Below, in pieces: positions 20,500 through 29,857 of a stretch of DNA of 43,452 nucleotides. Position 1 is the first letter of the stretch; every line of letters starts with the position of its first letter. This DNA comes from Micromonosporaceae bacterium (lineage in GTDB: Bacteria; Actinomycetota; Actinomycetes; Mycobacteriales; Micromonosporaceae): the NCBI GenBank assembly GCA_016926535.1, contig JAFGOK010000100.1:1-43452 (forward strand), in the 5' to 3' direction. The notes below the pieces were generated by a model. The model searched no databases and had not been told where the DNA came from. It worked only from the letters and a program-made list of their open reading frames with translations. The position numbers and the translations under genes are program-made.

Positions 20500-21582
20500 G
20501 TGGCAGGACACGTGATCGAGCAATCCCTGGTGGATCACACGGCGAATGGACAAGCGAGTAATGCCGCACTTGGGCCATTGTGTCCGTGCGGCGCGGAGGA
20601 GTCGGAGATACGCCAAGTGCCGATTCACTCGCTCTATGCTGCTGACTCACCGAGATTGGGCGGCGAGAATCCCGAACATACCCGGATACTGATGAAGGCG
20701 CAGGTTGAGTTGCCGCCCATCATTGTGCATCGGCAGACAATGCGGGTGATCGATGGAATGCATCGCCTTCGGGCCGCGCTTCTCGCTGAACGGGAAACGA
20801 TCGCGGTCCGGTTTTTCGACGGCAGCGTGGAGGACTCGTTCATCCAGGCGGTCGTGGCGAACAGCAAGCACGGACTGCCACTCTCGCTGGCCGATCGCAA
20901 GGCCGCCGCCGCTCGAATCGTCTCATCCCATCCACATTGTTCAGACCGATCAATAGCGGCCATTACCGGCCTTGCGCCGAAGACCGTCGGGGTCATCCGC
21001 CAGCTCGACGATGCCGGAGCGGCGACGGTGACCCGGATTGGCCGTGACGGCAGGGTGCGATCCTTGAACACCGTCGAACGGCGTCGTGTGGCGAGCGAAA
21101 TGATCACCCGACGGCCGGACGTCTCGCTTCGCACGGTCGCCCGGGAGGCCGGGATATCTCCGGCGACAGCTCGTGATGTGCGGGACAAGATGCGCGCGGA
21201 GGGGCGGTCACAACGGTCGGACGGGACGTTCCAGTCGCCGTCGCAGAAGGATCAGGGCCCGGAGCGCCCGGACCGGGAAAACGACCGCAGCCGTCGATCC
21301 GGGATACGCGACAAGACGGCTGTACTGGGCGGCCTCATGCGCGACCCGTCACTGCGGTTCACCGAATCGGGGCGGGCGTTGCTGCGCTGGCTGGTGTCAC
21401 GAACCGGCGGGCCGGAGGGGTGGAGCGAGTTCGTCGGCACGATCCCGCCGCACTGCCTGTACCAGCTTGCGGATCTTGCCAGGGCGTGTGCGACAGAATG
21501 GTTGCAGCTCGCCGATGACCTGGAGCAACGGACTGGGAAGACAGAGCCCATGGGATCAGTCGGCAGGTGTGCAACTGAGTAA
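20500..21582 (+). CDS. StrR-like transcriptional regulator with ParB/Spo0J N-terminal domain
   Basis: ParB-like block (PPIIVHRQTMRVIDGMHRLRAALLAERETIAVRFFDG) and HTH regions (SDRSIAAITGLAPKTVGVIRQL); GTG start with GGAGAG. Confidence 0.8.
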   Translation: MAGHVIEQSLVDHTANGQASNAALGPLCPCGAEESEIRQVPIHSLYAADSPRLGGENPEHTRILMKAQVELPPIIVHRQTMRVIDGMHRLRAALLAERETIAVRFFDGSVEDSFIQAVVANSKHGLPLSLADRKAAAARIVSSHPHCSDRSIAAITGLAPKTVGVIRQLDDAGAATVTRIGRDGRVRSLNTVERRRVASEMITRRPDVSLRTVAREAGISPATARDVRDKMRAEGRSQRSDGTFQSPSQKDQGPERPDRENDRSRRSGIRDKTAVLGGLMRDPSLRFTESGRALLRWLVSRTGGPEGWSEFVGTIPPHCLYQLADLARACATEWLQLADDLEQRTGKTEPMGSVGRCATE

Positions 21583-21600
21583 AGGAGTCAGTTGCACACC
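21566..21600. terminator. Perfect 13-bp-arm hairpin overlapping the StrR-like stop codon
   Basis: GGTGTGCAACTGA-GTAAAGGAG-TCAGTTGCACACC; TAA stop lies in the loop. Confidence 0.55.
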
Positions 21601-21775
21601 CCAGATCTACACCCACGCGCGCGGTGGAGCCCGGGAATCCCGTTGTCCCTGAGTTCACTCAATACGTCAAAACATCAATTCGGACATTTACGGTAACCAT
21701 TATGCTGACGACCGGGGCGAATTGGTGACCTAGACTGTCGCGATCGAACATCACTTCAGTGAGAGGGCTCACTTG

Positions 21776-22366
21776 ATGGATATATCGGTGACCTCTGTCA
21801 TTACCCGATTCTGTGATCCGGTCGACATCTCCGATCACCGAAACAACACGGCCATTTCAGCGGCAACGAAGACCGAACTGGGACATTTCAATGTCTGGGG
21901 AAACTCGCTCGCCGCCGAGTACCTGCCGGCGGGTGGAAGTCTGGTCCACGTGGCCGGCATTCCGTTTCAATTCCCTCCGGTATGCGACGGACCAGACAAT
22001 ATCCGTTGCGCCGGGCAGTCTCTCAGAGTGTCGACGGGTCGTTACGACTGGATGCACGTGCTGGCGGCGGCGGAACGACGCTGTGAGGACATTGTTGAGC
22101 TAAGCTTCGTCGACGGCTCGGTCGACGCGGAAACACTGCGCGTCTCCGACTTCTGGGCCGCGCCCGCGTGGTTCGGTGAACTCAAGGCGTTTGAAAGCCC
22201 GGTCATGCACTATCCGCACCATGTGCAGCGGTTCGTTCCCGCGGTTATGTGGGCACAGCGAGTGCCGGTAACTCGGCGCGCCGATCTGACTGGTATCCGA
22301 CTGCCTCGCAACATCGCGATGCATGTCTTCGCGGTCACCCTCCAGCGGACGGAGGCCACGGCATGA
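21776..22366 (+). CDS. Hypothetical protein, candidate small subunit of aziridine-forming enzyme (AziU2/Vzb-like)
   Basis: Complete 196-aa ORF with no family motif I recognise; ATGA overlap with next gene; located between StrR-like regulator and aminotransferase. Confidence 0.5.
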   Translation: MDISVTSVITRFCDPVDISDHRNNTAISAATKTELGHFNVWGNSLAAEYLPAGGSLVHVAGIPFQFPPVCDGPDNIRCAGQSLRVSTGRYDWMHVLAAAERRCEDIVELSFVDGSVDAETLRVSDFWAAPAWFGELKAFESPVMHYPHHVQRFVPAVMWAQRVPVTRRADLTGIRLPRNIAMHVFAVTLQRTEATA

Positions 22367-23415
22367 GCACCGACCGACAGCCACAGACGTTCATGATCAC
22401 CGGATCCGAACCCGAGTTGTGGTATCGCGACCTGATCAGCTGCCTTCAGGCCACGTTCGGCTCGCTGTTGATCCGGGAGGGCATCGATCCACTGACCGTG
22501 CTCGGCGCGGGCTGGCGATTCCTGCACCTGCCCGGTGACGTCAGGTCCGAGGAGTTCTACTACCCGTGTGAGCCGGACGAGTCCGGCAACACCGACGTAG
22601 GTGCCGCGCTAGCACCGCACCACGACCTGCACTCGCGCTGGTGGTGCCCTGCCGATACGAACGACCTCTGGCGGGAGGTGCGTGACACGCTGGCCGACGA
22701 CCGATTGGTGATCGCCGCGGTGGACAACTTCCACCTGCCGTTCCGGCCAGCCTACAGCGACGTGCACGCCGCGCACCTCGTGGTGGTATACGGCCTGGAT
22801 GAGGTCCGCGGACTGGTGTACGTCTCGGACGCGATGCCGCCCGCGTTCTGCGGAGTCATCCCGATCGAGGTGTTCTCCCGCAGCTGGGGTTCGGCCAACC
22901 CGACCGACGTCCAGGACGCGTTCTTCAGTGACTCGCAGATCGGCCGGCGCTGCCTCGACGTCCGCCTCTCCGCCAAACCTCCCGTACTGACGCCCGAGTT
23001 GCTCGGCGAATTCCTGCGCGTCAACGTCACCGCCTTCACCACGGCGACCTCGGCGCGCACCGGTCTCGCTGGATTCGGCGAGTTCGCCGCCGAACTCCTC
23101 AACCGGTGCCGTGCCGGCGACGTCACCGTGTTGCGTGAGCTGTACCCGTTCGGCTGGGGCATGCAGGCGCAGGCATCGTTGCACGGGGAACTGCTGCGTC
23201 GCTGCGGTCATGAATGGAGTGACCCGGTGCTTGCCGGGGCTGGCCGGGCGGTCGAAACCGTCGCGCACGCGTGGACCGGACTCCGGATCACCGGCGCGCA
23301 CGGGGTCGACGATCCCGGTGCGGTCTTCGCCGATATCGCGCACCACGTCACGGTGCTGGCCGGTGCGTATGCGAGTGCGGTCGACGCCGTGGGCGCGGCG
23401 GCGGAGCGACTGTGA
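22363..23415 (+). CDS. Protein with BtrH/C39-peptidase-like N-terminal region; candidate AziU3-like partner
   Basis: [15 protein letters not shown] (Cys) ... [26 protein letters not shown] (His/Asp) resembles the BtrH N-terminal layout; coupled to upstream ORF. Confidence 0.5.
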   Translation: MSTDRQPQTFMITGSEPELWYRDLISCLQATFGSLLIREGIDPLTVLGAGWRFLHLPGDVRSEEFYYPCEPDESGNTDVGAALAPHHDLHSRWWCPADTNDLWREVRDTLADDRLVIAAVDNFHLPFRPAYSDVHAAHLVVVYGLDEVRGLVYVSDAMPPAFCGVIPIEVFSRSWGSANPTDVQDAFFSDSQIGRRCLDVRLSAKPPVLTPELLGEFLRVNVTAFTTATSARTGLAGFGEFAAELLNRCRAGDVTVLRELYPFGWGMQAQASLHGELLRRCGHEWSDPVLAGAGRAVETVAHAWTGLRITGAHGVDDPGAVFADIAHHVTVLAGAYASAVDAVGAAAERL

Positions 23416-23459
23416 CCGCACGACGGTTCGATCGCCGTGACCATGTCGAGAGGACAGTG

Positions 23460-24755
23460 ATGGGCAAACTGGCAGCGTTTGGCGGCCCTGCCGCCGTACC
23501 GAGGAACCGGCGCCGCGTGGACTGGCCGGTGATCGAGGACGCGGACCGCAAGGCCGTCATCGACGCACTCGACGGCGGCAGACTAGTGTCCAACACGGAT
23601 GGAACGAACCCGGTCTCCACCCTGGAGGAGCACTGGGCGCACCGGTTCGGCTTTGAGCACTGCGTTGCGGTGTCCACAGGCACCGCGGCACTGTCTCTCG
23701 CGCTGGCCGCAATCGGAATCGGGCCGGGCGACGAGGTGATCGTGCCCGCGCTCAGCTTCATCGCCACGGGGCTGGCGCCAGTGCACCAGATGGCCGTTCC
23801 GGTGTTCGCGGACATCGATCCGGTCACGTTCAACCTCGACCCGAACGACGTGGAGCGTCGGATCACTCCCCGGACCGCGGCGATCATTCCGGTGCACCTG
23901 CACGGTGCGCCGGCCGATATGGATCGACTGATCAGCATCGCCCGCAAGCACAGCCTCGCCGTGGTTGAGGACGCCGCGCAGGCCCCCGGGGCGACCCATC
24001 GTGGTCGGTCGGTCGGCGGGATCGGCGACGTGGGTGCGTTCAGCCTTCAGACCACCAAGAACATCCCCACCTGTGGTGAAGGCGGCCTGCTGGTGACCAG
24101 CGATGCCGAGTTGGCCCAGTCGATGCGCAGGGGACGGCAGTTCGGCGAAGTGATCGAGAGCGGCCGCGAGCGTGACTACGTGTCCTACGGCCTCGGCTGG
24201 AATCACAAGATGAACGCTGTCCAAGCCGCGTTCACCGACGCCCAGCTCACTCGGTTCGACGACTACGAATGCGCGCGACAACGCAACATCACCGAGTTTC
24301 TGGCGCGACTTGCGATGCTGCCCGGCTTGCAGGTGCCGACCGCCCGCCCGGAGACCACGCACGTCTGGCACATCCTGCGGTTCCGGTTCGACCCCGCCGC
24401 GTTCGATCTGGACCCGGTACGCTCGGAGGCCCTGCGCTCAACCCTGCGGCGGCTGCTGCGCGCCGAGGGCGTTCCGATGTCGCAGTACCAGCTCATGCCG
24501 CTGCCCGACCAGAAGGTGTTCGTCGATCGGATCGGGTTCGGCGCCGGCTACCCATGGTCGGTGATCGGCACCCCTGAACCGGTCAAGGATTCGGACTACC
24601 CGGTGACCCGCACGGTTATCGCCGACTCGCTGACCCTCCAGAAGCGCCATCTCCATCCGGGCTCAGGCGATCTCCTTTGCCGCTACGCGGACGCCTTCGA
24701 GAAGGTGTGGGCTAACGCCGACCTGGTGACCACACTCGTGGCGGCCGCGTCATGA
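23460..24755 (+). CDS. DegT/DnrJ/EryC1/StrS-family PLP aminotransferase
   Basis: [77 protein letters not shown]. Confidence 0.92.
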   Translation: MGKLAAFGGPAAVPRNRRRVDWPVIEDADRKAVIDALDGGRLVSNTDGTNPVSTLEEHWAHRFGFEHCVAVSTGTAALSLALAAIGIGPGDEVIVPALSFIATGLAPVHQMAVPVFADIDPVTFNLDPNDVERRITPRTAAIIPVHLHGAPADMDRLISIARKHSLAVVEDAAQAPGATHRGRSVGGIGDVGAFSLQTTKNIPTCGEGGLLVTSDAELAQSMRRGRQFGEVIESGRERDYVSYGLGWNHKMNAVQAAFTDAQLTRFDDYECARQRNITEFLARLAMLPGLQVPTARPETTHVWHILRFRFDPAAFDLDPVRSEALRSTLRRLLRAEGVPMSQYQLMPLPDQKVFVDRIGFGAGYPWSVIGTPEPVKDSDYPVTRTVIADSLTLQKRHLHPGSGDLLCRYADAFEKVWANADLVTTLVAAAS

Positions 24756-25594
24756 CCGGCGTCCAGGTCCCAGTGCGAGACACCCTGGAATCTCTCGCCG
24801 CACGCATCCGCTCGCACGTCGTCAACATGTGTGCTGGGCCGGAAGGTGGCCATCTCGGCGGCGCGCTGTCATGCATTGAGGTGCTCACCGCACTGTACTT
24901 CTCGGTGCTCAAGGTGGACCCGCAGCGGTCGGACGACCCGGCACGCGACCGCTTTCTGCTCAGCAAGGGCCACGCCGCCATTGCCCTGTACGCGACGCTG
25001 GCCGAGCGGGGTTTCCTTCCGGTCGAGGAACTCGCCGGATACGGACGGCCTGGCAGCAGGCTGATGGGTCATCCGGTCCGCGCGGTGCCCGGTGTGGAGT
25101 TGCCGACCGGGTCGCTCGGCCACGGTCTCGCGCTCGCCTGCGGGCTCGCTCTGGCCGCCCGATACGCCGGCCGTGACTCGCGCAGCTTCGTGCTGCTGGG
25201 CGACGGCGAACTCCAGGAAGGTTCGGTGTGGGAGGCTGCCATCGCGGCCGCGTCGCTCCGGCTGGACCGGCTGGTGGCCGTGGTGGACCGCAACGGCCTT
25301 CAGCTGACCGGTCCGACCGAGCGGATCGCGCCGATGGAGCCGATGGCAGAACGCTGGCGCGCCTTCGGCTGGGCGGTCCGAGACGTCGATGGGCACGACC
25401 TTCCCCAGCTGGCAGATCACCTCGCCGCAGCACCGTGGGAACCTGGTCGGCCGAGCGTTCTGATCGCCCGCACGGTCAAGGGCCATGGACTTCCGTTCCT
25501 CGCCGGTCGGGCAGCCAATCACTATGTGACGCTGTCGCCGCGCAACCACGCGCGGGCCATCGACGCGTTGCACAGCACGGACGCCGTCCGATGA
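24752..25594 (+). CDS. Transketolase N-terminal (TPP-binding) subunit
   Basis: [65 protein letters not shown]. Confidence 0.93.
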   Translation: MTGVQVPVRDTLESLAARIRSHVVNMCAGPEGGHLGGALSCIEVLTALYFSVLKVDPQRSDDPARDRFLLSKGHAAIALYATLAERGFLPVEELAGYGRPGSRLMGHPVRAVPGVELPTGSLGHGLALACGLALAARYAGRDSRSFVLLGDGELQEGSVWEAAIAAASLRLDRLVAVVDRNGLQLTGPTERIAPMEPMAERWRAFGWAVRDVDGHDLPQLADHLAAAPWEPGRPSVLIARTVKGHGLPFLAGRAANHYVTLSPRNHARAIDALHSTDAVR

Positions 25595-26559
25595 ACCGGG
25601 CGACCCGGGATGCCTACCGGGACTGTCTGCTGCCCTTGCTGAATCAGCATCCCGATCTGATCTGCCTGGACACAGACACCGGTCTGTTCGGTGCGCAGTT
25701 CGCCGCGGCAGCTGGCGACCAGTACCTGAACCTCGGCATCGCCGAGCACAACCTGATGGGTATCGCGGCCGGACTGGCCGCGGGCGGGCGAATGCCCTTC
25801 GTCAACACGATGGCCAGCTTCGCCGCATGCAGGGCGCTGGAGGCAATCAAGATCGACATTGCTTACAACCAGCTGCCGGTCCGTATCATGGCCACCCACG
25901 GTGGTCTCGCCGCCGGTCACCTCGGTCCGACGCACCAGGCCTTGGAGGACTTGGCCGTGCTTCGGGTACTGCCGGGCATGACGGTGGTGGTGCCGGTCGA
26001 CGCCGCCGCCACGGTGGCCTTCGTCAAGCAGAGCCTGGGTCTTGCTGGACCGCTCTACGTGCGACTCGGCCGTAAACCGTCGCCACCGCTGCCAGTGCTC
26101 CCCGCTCCGGTCATCGGGCAGGCTCAGACGCTGCGACAGGGTGCGGAGGTGCTGCTCGCGTGTTGCGGCCCGTTCGCGGTGCTCGGGTGCCTCACCGCAG
26201 CGGGAGCGCTCGCCGAACAGGGCATTGAAGCCACCGTACTGAACGTGCACACCCTTCGGCCGCTCGACACGGCGACCCTGGTCGCTGCGGCGCAACCGGC
26301 CACCCTTGTGGTGACGGTGGAAGAGCACTGGCGCGCGGGCGGTCTCGGGGGAGCGGTGGCCGAAGCACTGGCGGAGGCGGAGCCCAGGAAAGTGCTCAGG
26401 CTGGGCATGCCGGACCACTTCGTTGACGCCGTCGGCAGCCAGGAGTATCTCGTCACGCACTACGACCTCACCGCGGAGCGGGTCGTGAGGACGGTCAGCA
26501 CCGCTCTCGACAGCGCGGCCCGCTCCGGGACGATCAATCGAAAGGACCCAACGACATGA
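25591..26559 (+). CDS. Transketolase C-terminal subunit
   Basis: FLNLGIAEHNLMGIAAGLAAGGR-type motif (YLNLGIAEHNLMGIAAGLAAGGRMPFVNTMASF), GPTHQALEDLAVLRVLPGMTVVVPVD; ATGA overlap with previous gene. Confidence 0.93.
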   Translation: MNRATRDAYRDCLLPLLNQHPDLICLDTDTGLFGAQFAAAAGDQYLNLGIAEHNLMGIAAGLAAGGRMPFVNTMASFAACRALEAIKIDIAYNQLPVRIMATHGGLAAGHLGPTHQALEDLAVLRVLPGMTVVVPVDAAATVAFVKQSLGLAGPLYVRLGRKPSPPLPVLPAPVIGQAQTLRQGAEVLLACCGPFAVLGCLTAAGALAEQGIEATVLNVHTLRPLDTATLVAAAQPATLVVTVEEHWRAGGLGGAVAEALAEAEPRKVLRLGMPDHFVDAVGSQEYLVTHYDLTAERVVRTVSTALDSAARSGTINRKDPTT

Positions 26560-26729
26560 CCACAGTGCACATCTGTCCGAAGTGCGAGGACCAGGTTCAG
26601 ATCAGCCAACCAGCGCGACTCAATGAGATCGTCGAGTGCGCCGGCTGCCACTGCGAGCTGGAGATCGTGGCGCTGAATCCGCCGGTGCTGGCTCTCGCAC
26701 CCGAGGTCGAAGAGGACTGGGGGGAGTAG
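26556..26729 (+). CDS. lysW: LysW-like amino-group carrier protein
   Basis: Manual translation MTTVHICPKCEDQVQISQPARLNEIVECAGCHCELEIVALNPPVLALAPEVEEDWGE*; Cys pairs plus C-terminal EDWGE; ATGA overlap with the transketolase stop; too short for the ORF track. Confidence 0.93.
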   Translation: MTTVHICPKCEDQVQISQPARLNEIVECAGCHCELEIVALNPPVLALAPEVEEDWGE

Positions 26730-26769
26730 TGGCCGGCTACGCAGGCACGTCATTGACCGGGTCCTGGTC

Positions 26770-27795
26770 GTGATCCGGGTTGTGGTGGTCGGCGCGGCCG
26801 GCTACATCGGTGGGGAACTGCTGCGACTGCTGATCGGTCATCCCGAGGTCGAGACAGTGGCCGCGGTGTCTTCCCGCTTCCCTGGCAGGCGGGTCGATGG
26901 CGTGCATCCGAATTTGCGATCAGCCACCGACCTGCTGTTCTGCTCGGCCGACGACGTGGAAGAGTGCGACACGGCATTCCTAGCCCTGCCGCACCGCACC
27001 GCCATGGCCCAGATCGACCGCTGGATCGCAAGGGCCAAGCAGGTCATTGACCTCACCGGGGACTTCCGGTTGGGCGATCCAGAGGTATATCGGCGCTACT
27101 ACGGGAGCGAGCATGTCGCAACGCACCTAATCGACGCCTTCGTTCCCGGCATACCCGAACTACACCGGGAGAGTCTGCGCAGCGCCGATCTGATCAGTGT
27201 GCCTGGCTGCGTGGCGATGGCGGGCGTGCTCGCGTTGTACCCGCTGGCGGTGCGAGGTCTGGTCGAGCCGACGGCCCAGTTCGACGCGCGCACCGGCTCC
27301 AGCGGCTCCGGTGCCACGGCAGGTGCGGCGAATCTGCACTCCGTACGTAGCGGAGCGATGCGGGTGTTCGCACCGACTGGGCACCGGCACGAGGCGGAGA
27401 TCTCTCGACACCTCGGCATCGCAGCCGCGATGACCGCGACCGGAGTCGAAGCGGTACGAGGTGTGCAAACGATCTGCCACGCCACGCTGCGCCCCGATGT
27501 GGACACGTCGGCGGTGCGGAGAGCATTTCGCGAGCAGTACCGCAACGAGCCATTCGTCCGTCTGGTCGCCCACCAGCGTGGCAACTTCCGCTACCCCGAA
27601 CCGAAGATTTTGGTGGGATCGAACTTCTGCGATGTCGGATACGCCGTCGACGAGGAGGCCGGACGGCTGGTGACGATTGCGGCCCTGGACAACCTGATGA
27701 AGGGCGGTGCGGGCAATGCGGTCCAGTGCCTGAACATCCGGATGGGCTGGCCGGAGACTCTCGGCCTGTCCTTCCCCGGTCTGCATCCCATCTAG
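26770..27795 (+). CDS. lysY: LysY/ArgC-like N-acyl-gamma-glutamyl-phosphate reductase
   Basis: RVVVVGAAGYIGGELLRLLIGHPEVE, PGCVAMAG, GSSGSGATAGAANLHS, FAPTGHRHEAEI. Confidence 0.9.
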   Translation: MIRVVVVGAAGYIGGELLRLLIGHPEVETVAAVSSRFPGRRVDGVHPNLRSATDLLFCSADDVEECDTAFLALPHRTAMAQIDRWIARAKQVIDLTGDFRLGDPEVYRRYYGSEHVATHLIDAFVPGIPELHRESLRSADLISVPGCVAMAGVLALYPLAVRGLVEPTAQFDARTGSSGSGATAGAANLHSVRSGAMRVFAPTGHRHEAEISRHLGIAAAMTATGVEAVRGVQTICHATLRPDVDTSAVRRAFREQYRNEPFVRLVAHQRGNFRYPEPKILVGSNFCDVGYAVDEEAGRLVTIAALDNLMKGGAGNAVQCLNIRMGWPETLGLSFPGLHPI

Positions 27796-27817
27796 GCCCC
27801 AGTGAACTGGAGACACC

Positions 27818-28660
27818 ATGGCCACCAGACCGCTGATCGTCGTCAAGTGCGGCGGGAACCCTGTCGTCGACGCCGCGGGAGTCTGCGCCGACGTAGCCGG
27901 GCTCGTTGGACGGGGACAGCCTGTGCTCCTGGTGCACGGGGGTTCCGGTGAGATCGCACGACTGGCGGCGAGACTCGGCATCCCGCAACGGACCCTGGTC
28001 GCCCCGGACCAGGTGTCCACCAGGTACACCGACCCGGCGACGCTGGAGGCGGTCATCCTCGCGCTGGCCGGTGCTGTCAAACCCAGGATCGTCGCGGAGC
28101 TGTCCCGGCTCGGGGTGCCGGCGGTCGGTCTCACCGGCTTGGACGGCGGCATGCTGCGTGCTCGCCGCAAGTCTGTCGTGCGCTCCGTTGTGGATGGTCG
28201 AAAGACGCTGGTGAGGGACAATTTGAGCGGTCGGCTCAGCGAGGTCGACACCACGCTGGCAAAGACCCTGCTGCGGTGCGGCTTCGTACCGGTGATCTCG
28301 CCACCAGCGATCGACGAGTGTGGTCACCCGGTGAACGTCGATGCCGACCGGGTGGCGGCAGCGCTCGCTGTGGCACTCGGCGCCGGTCATTTGGTGCTGC
28401 TGACCGGAGCACCGGGGGTACTTGCCAATTCGGAAGACGAGAGCAGCGTCTTGGGCGGTTACCAGGTGCCGATGGCCGGTGCGCCTGGCCGGTTCGCCGG
28501 AGGTGGCATGGCACTCAAGCTCGTTGCGGCCCGAGAGGCTTTGACCGGCGGCGTGCCGTCGGTGTGCATAGCGGACGGCCGGGTGTCTGACCCGGTCAGT
28601 CGGGCACTTGCCGGATCCGGGACCGCGGTCACCATGGCCCGCGTACAGCTTTCAGCATGA
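27818..28660 (+). CDS. lysZ: LysZ/ArgB-like acylglutamate kinase
   Basis: VVKCGGNPVVD, LLVHGGSGEIARLAARLG, YTDPATLEAVILALAG, NVDADRVAAALAVALGAGHLVLLTGAPGVL, GGMALKLVAAREAL. Confidence 0.92.
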   Translation: MATRPLIVVKCGGNPVVDAAGVCADVAGLVGRGQPVLLVHGGSGEIARLAARLGIPQRTLVAPDQVSTRYTDPATLEAVILALAGAVKPRIVAELSRLGVPAVGLTGLDGGMLRARRKSVVRSVVDGRKTLVRDNLSGRLSEVDTTLAKTLLRCGFVPVISPPAIDECGHPVNVDADRVAAALAVALGAGHLVLLTGAPGVLANSEDESSVLGGYQVPMAGAPGRFAGGGMALKLVAAREALTGGVPSVCIADGRVSDPVSRALAGSGTAVTMARVQLSA

Positions 28661-28673
28661 GAGGAGCAGTCAG

Positions 28674-29714
28674 GTGAGCTTGGTCAATGTGTATACGGAA
28701 TGGGATCCGCTTGAGGAGATCATTGTTGGAACGATGGCCGGCGCACGGGTGCCAATCGCAGACCGGAGTCTTATTGCCACGGAATACCCGGACCTCAACG
28801 ACCCACAGCAGATTCCCTCCGGACCGTTTCCCGGTCAGGTGGTCGAGGAGACCGAGGCCGAGCTCGCCGAGCTGGCGAACATTCTTACCGATCTCGGCGT
28901 GACCGTACGACGACCCGGCGGTCGTGATCATAAGTCGATGGTGTCCACTCCGGATTGGAGCACGGACGGGTTCTACGACTACTGTCCCCGGGACGGATTT
29001 CTCGCCGTCGGCGACTCGATCATCGAAACACCGATGGTGCTGCGGTCACGGTTCCTCGAGGGGTTCGCCTACAAGGAACTGTTCCTGGAGTACCTCGAAA
29101 GCGGTGCGCGCTGGCTCTCGGCGCCCAAGCCACAGTTGACCGACGACATGTACGAGCCGGGCGCGCCGGCGGGGCAGCGGCTGCGCAATCTGGAACCGGC
29201 CTTCGACGCGGCGAATGTGCTCAGGTTCGGTACGGATCTGCTGTACCAGGTCTCTGACAGCGGAAACGCACTCGGCGCGCGCTGGCTCCAGTCGGCCCTG
29301 GGCGAGCAGTACACCGTGCATCCGTGTGAGAACCTGTACACGGACACCCACATCGACTCGACCTTGGTGCCGCTGCGTTGCGGGTTGGTGCTGGTGAACC
29401 CGGCCCGAGTCAATGACGACAACATGCCGGCGTTCCTGCGCGACTGGGACCGGGTGGTCTGTCCGGAACTGGTGGACACCGGCTTCGTCGGTGACCACCC
29501 GAGGTCCTCGGTGTGGATCGGAATGAACTTCCTGGTCGTCGCGCCCGGGAAGGCTGTTGTGGACAAGCGACAGCTGGAGCTCATCCGGGTGCTGGAACGT
29601 CACGGCGTGGAAGTGATCCCAGCGCAGCTCACCCACACCAGAACCCTAGGCGGTGGCTTCCACTGCGTGACGCTGGACGTGCGCCGTGCTGGTGAGCTTG
29701 CCACATACCGGTAG
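28674..29714 (+). CDS. Glycine/inosamine-type amidinotransferase (StrB1-like)
   Basis: VNVYTEWDPLEEIIVGTM, TDGFYDYCPRDGFLAVGDSIIETPMVLRSRF, CENLYTDTHIDSTLVPLRCGLVLVNP, LGGGFHCVTLDVRR (catalytic Cys region). GTG start with GAGGAG. Confidence 0.9.
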   Translation: MSLVNVYTEWDPLEEIIVGTMAGARVPIADRSLIATEYPDLNDPQQIPSGPFPGQVVEETEAELAELANILTDLGVTVRRPGGRDHKSMVSTPDWSTDGFYDYCPRDGFLAVGDSIIETPMVLRSRFLEGFAYKELFLEYLESGARWLSAPKPQLTDDMYEPGAPAGQRLRNLEPAFDAANVLRFGTDLLYQVSDSGNALGARWLQSALGEQYTVHPCENLYTDTHIDSTLVPLRCGLVLVNPARVNDDNMPAFLRDWDRVVCPELVDTGFVGDHPRSSVWIGMNFLVVAPGKAVVDKRQLELIRVLERHGVEVIPAQLTHTRTLGGGFHCVTLDVRRAGELATYR

Positions 29715-29721
29715 AGGACCC

Positions 29722-29774
29722 GACCTGCCAGCTCTCCGCTGACCGAACACCGATCGGTGGCGAGCTGGGAGGTC
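29722..29774. terminator. Long inverted repeat downstream of amidinotransferase
   Basis: GACCTGCCAGCTC ... GAGCTGGGAGGTC (13-nt arms, one mismatch) starting 8 nt after the stop. Confidence 0.55.
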
Positions 29775-29818
29775 ATCCATCTTGTGCTGTCGATATGTCT
29801 ATGACTTCTCAGGCGAAC

Positions 29819-29845
29819 ACTGGGTTTACTGGGTTTACTGGGTTT
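29819..29845. repeat. Tandem repeat, 3 x ACTGGGTTT
   Basis: Three exact 9-bp copies read directly, 12 nt before the cysD start. Confidence 0.95.
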
Positions 29846-29857
29846 CGGGGGTGATTC

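Noticed and set aside
29819-29845. Short tandem repeat as a CRISPR array
   Set aside because: Units are 9 bp and contiguous with no spacers; no cas genes in the window.
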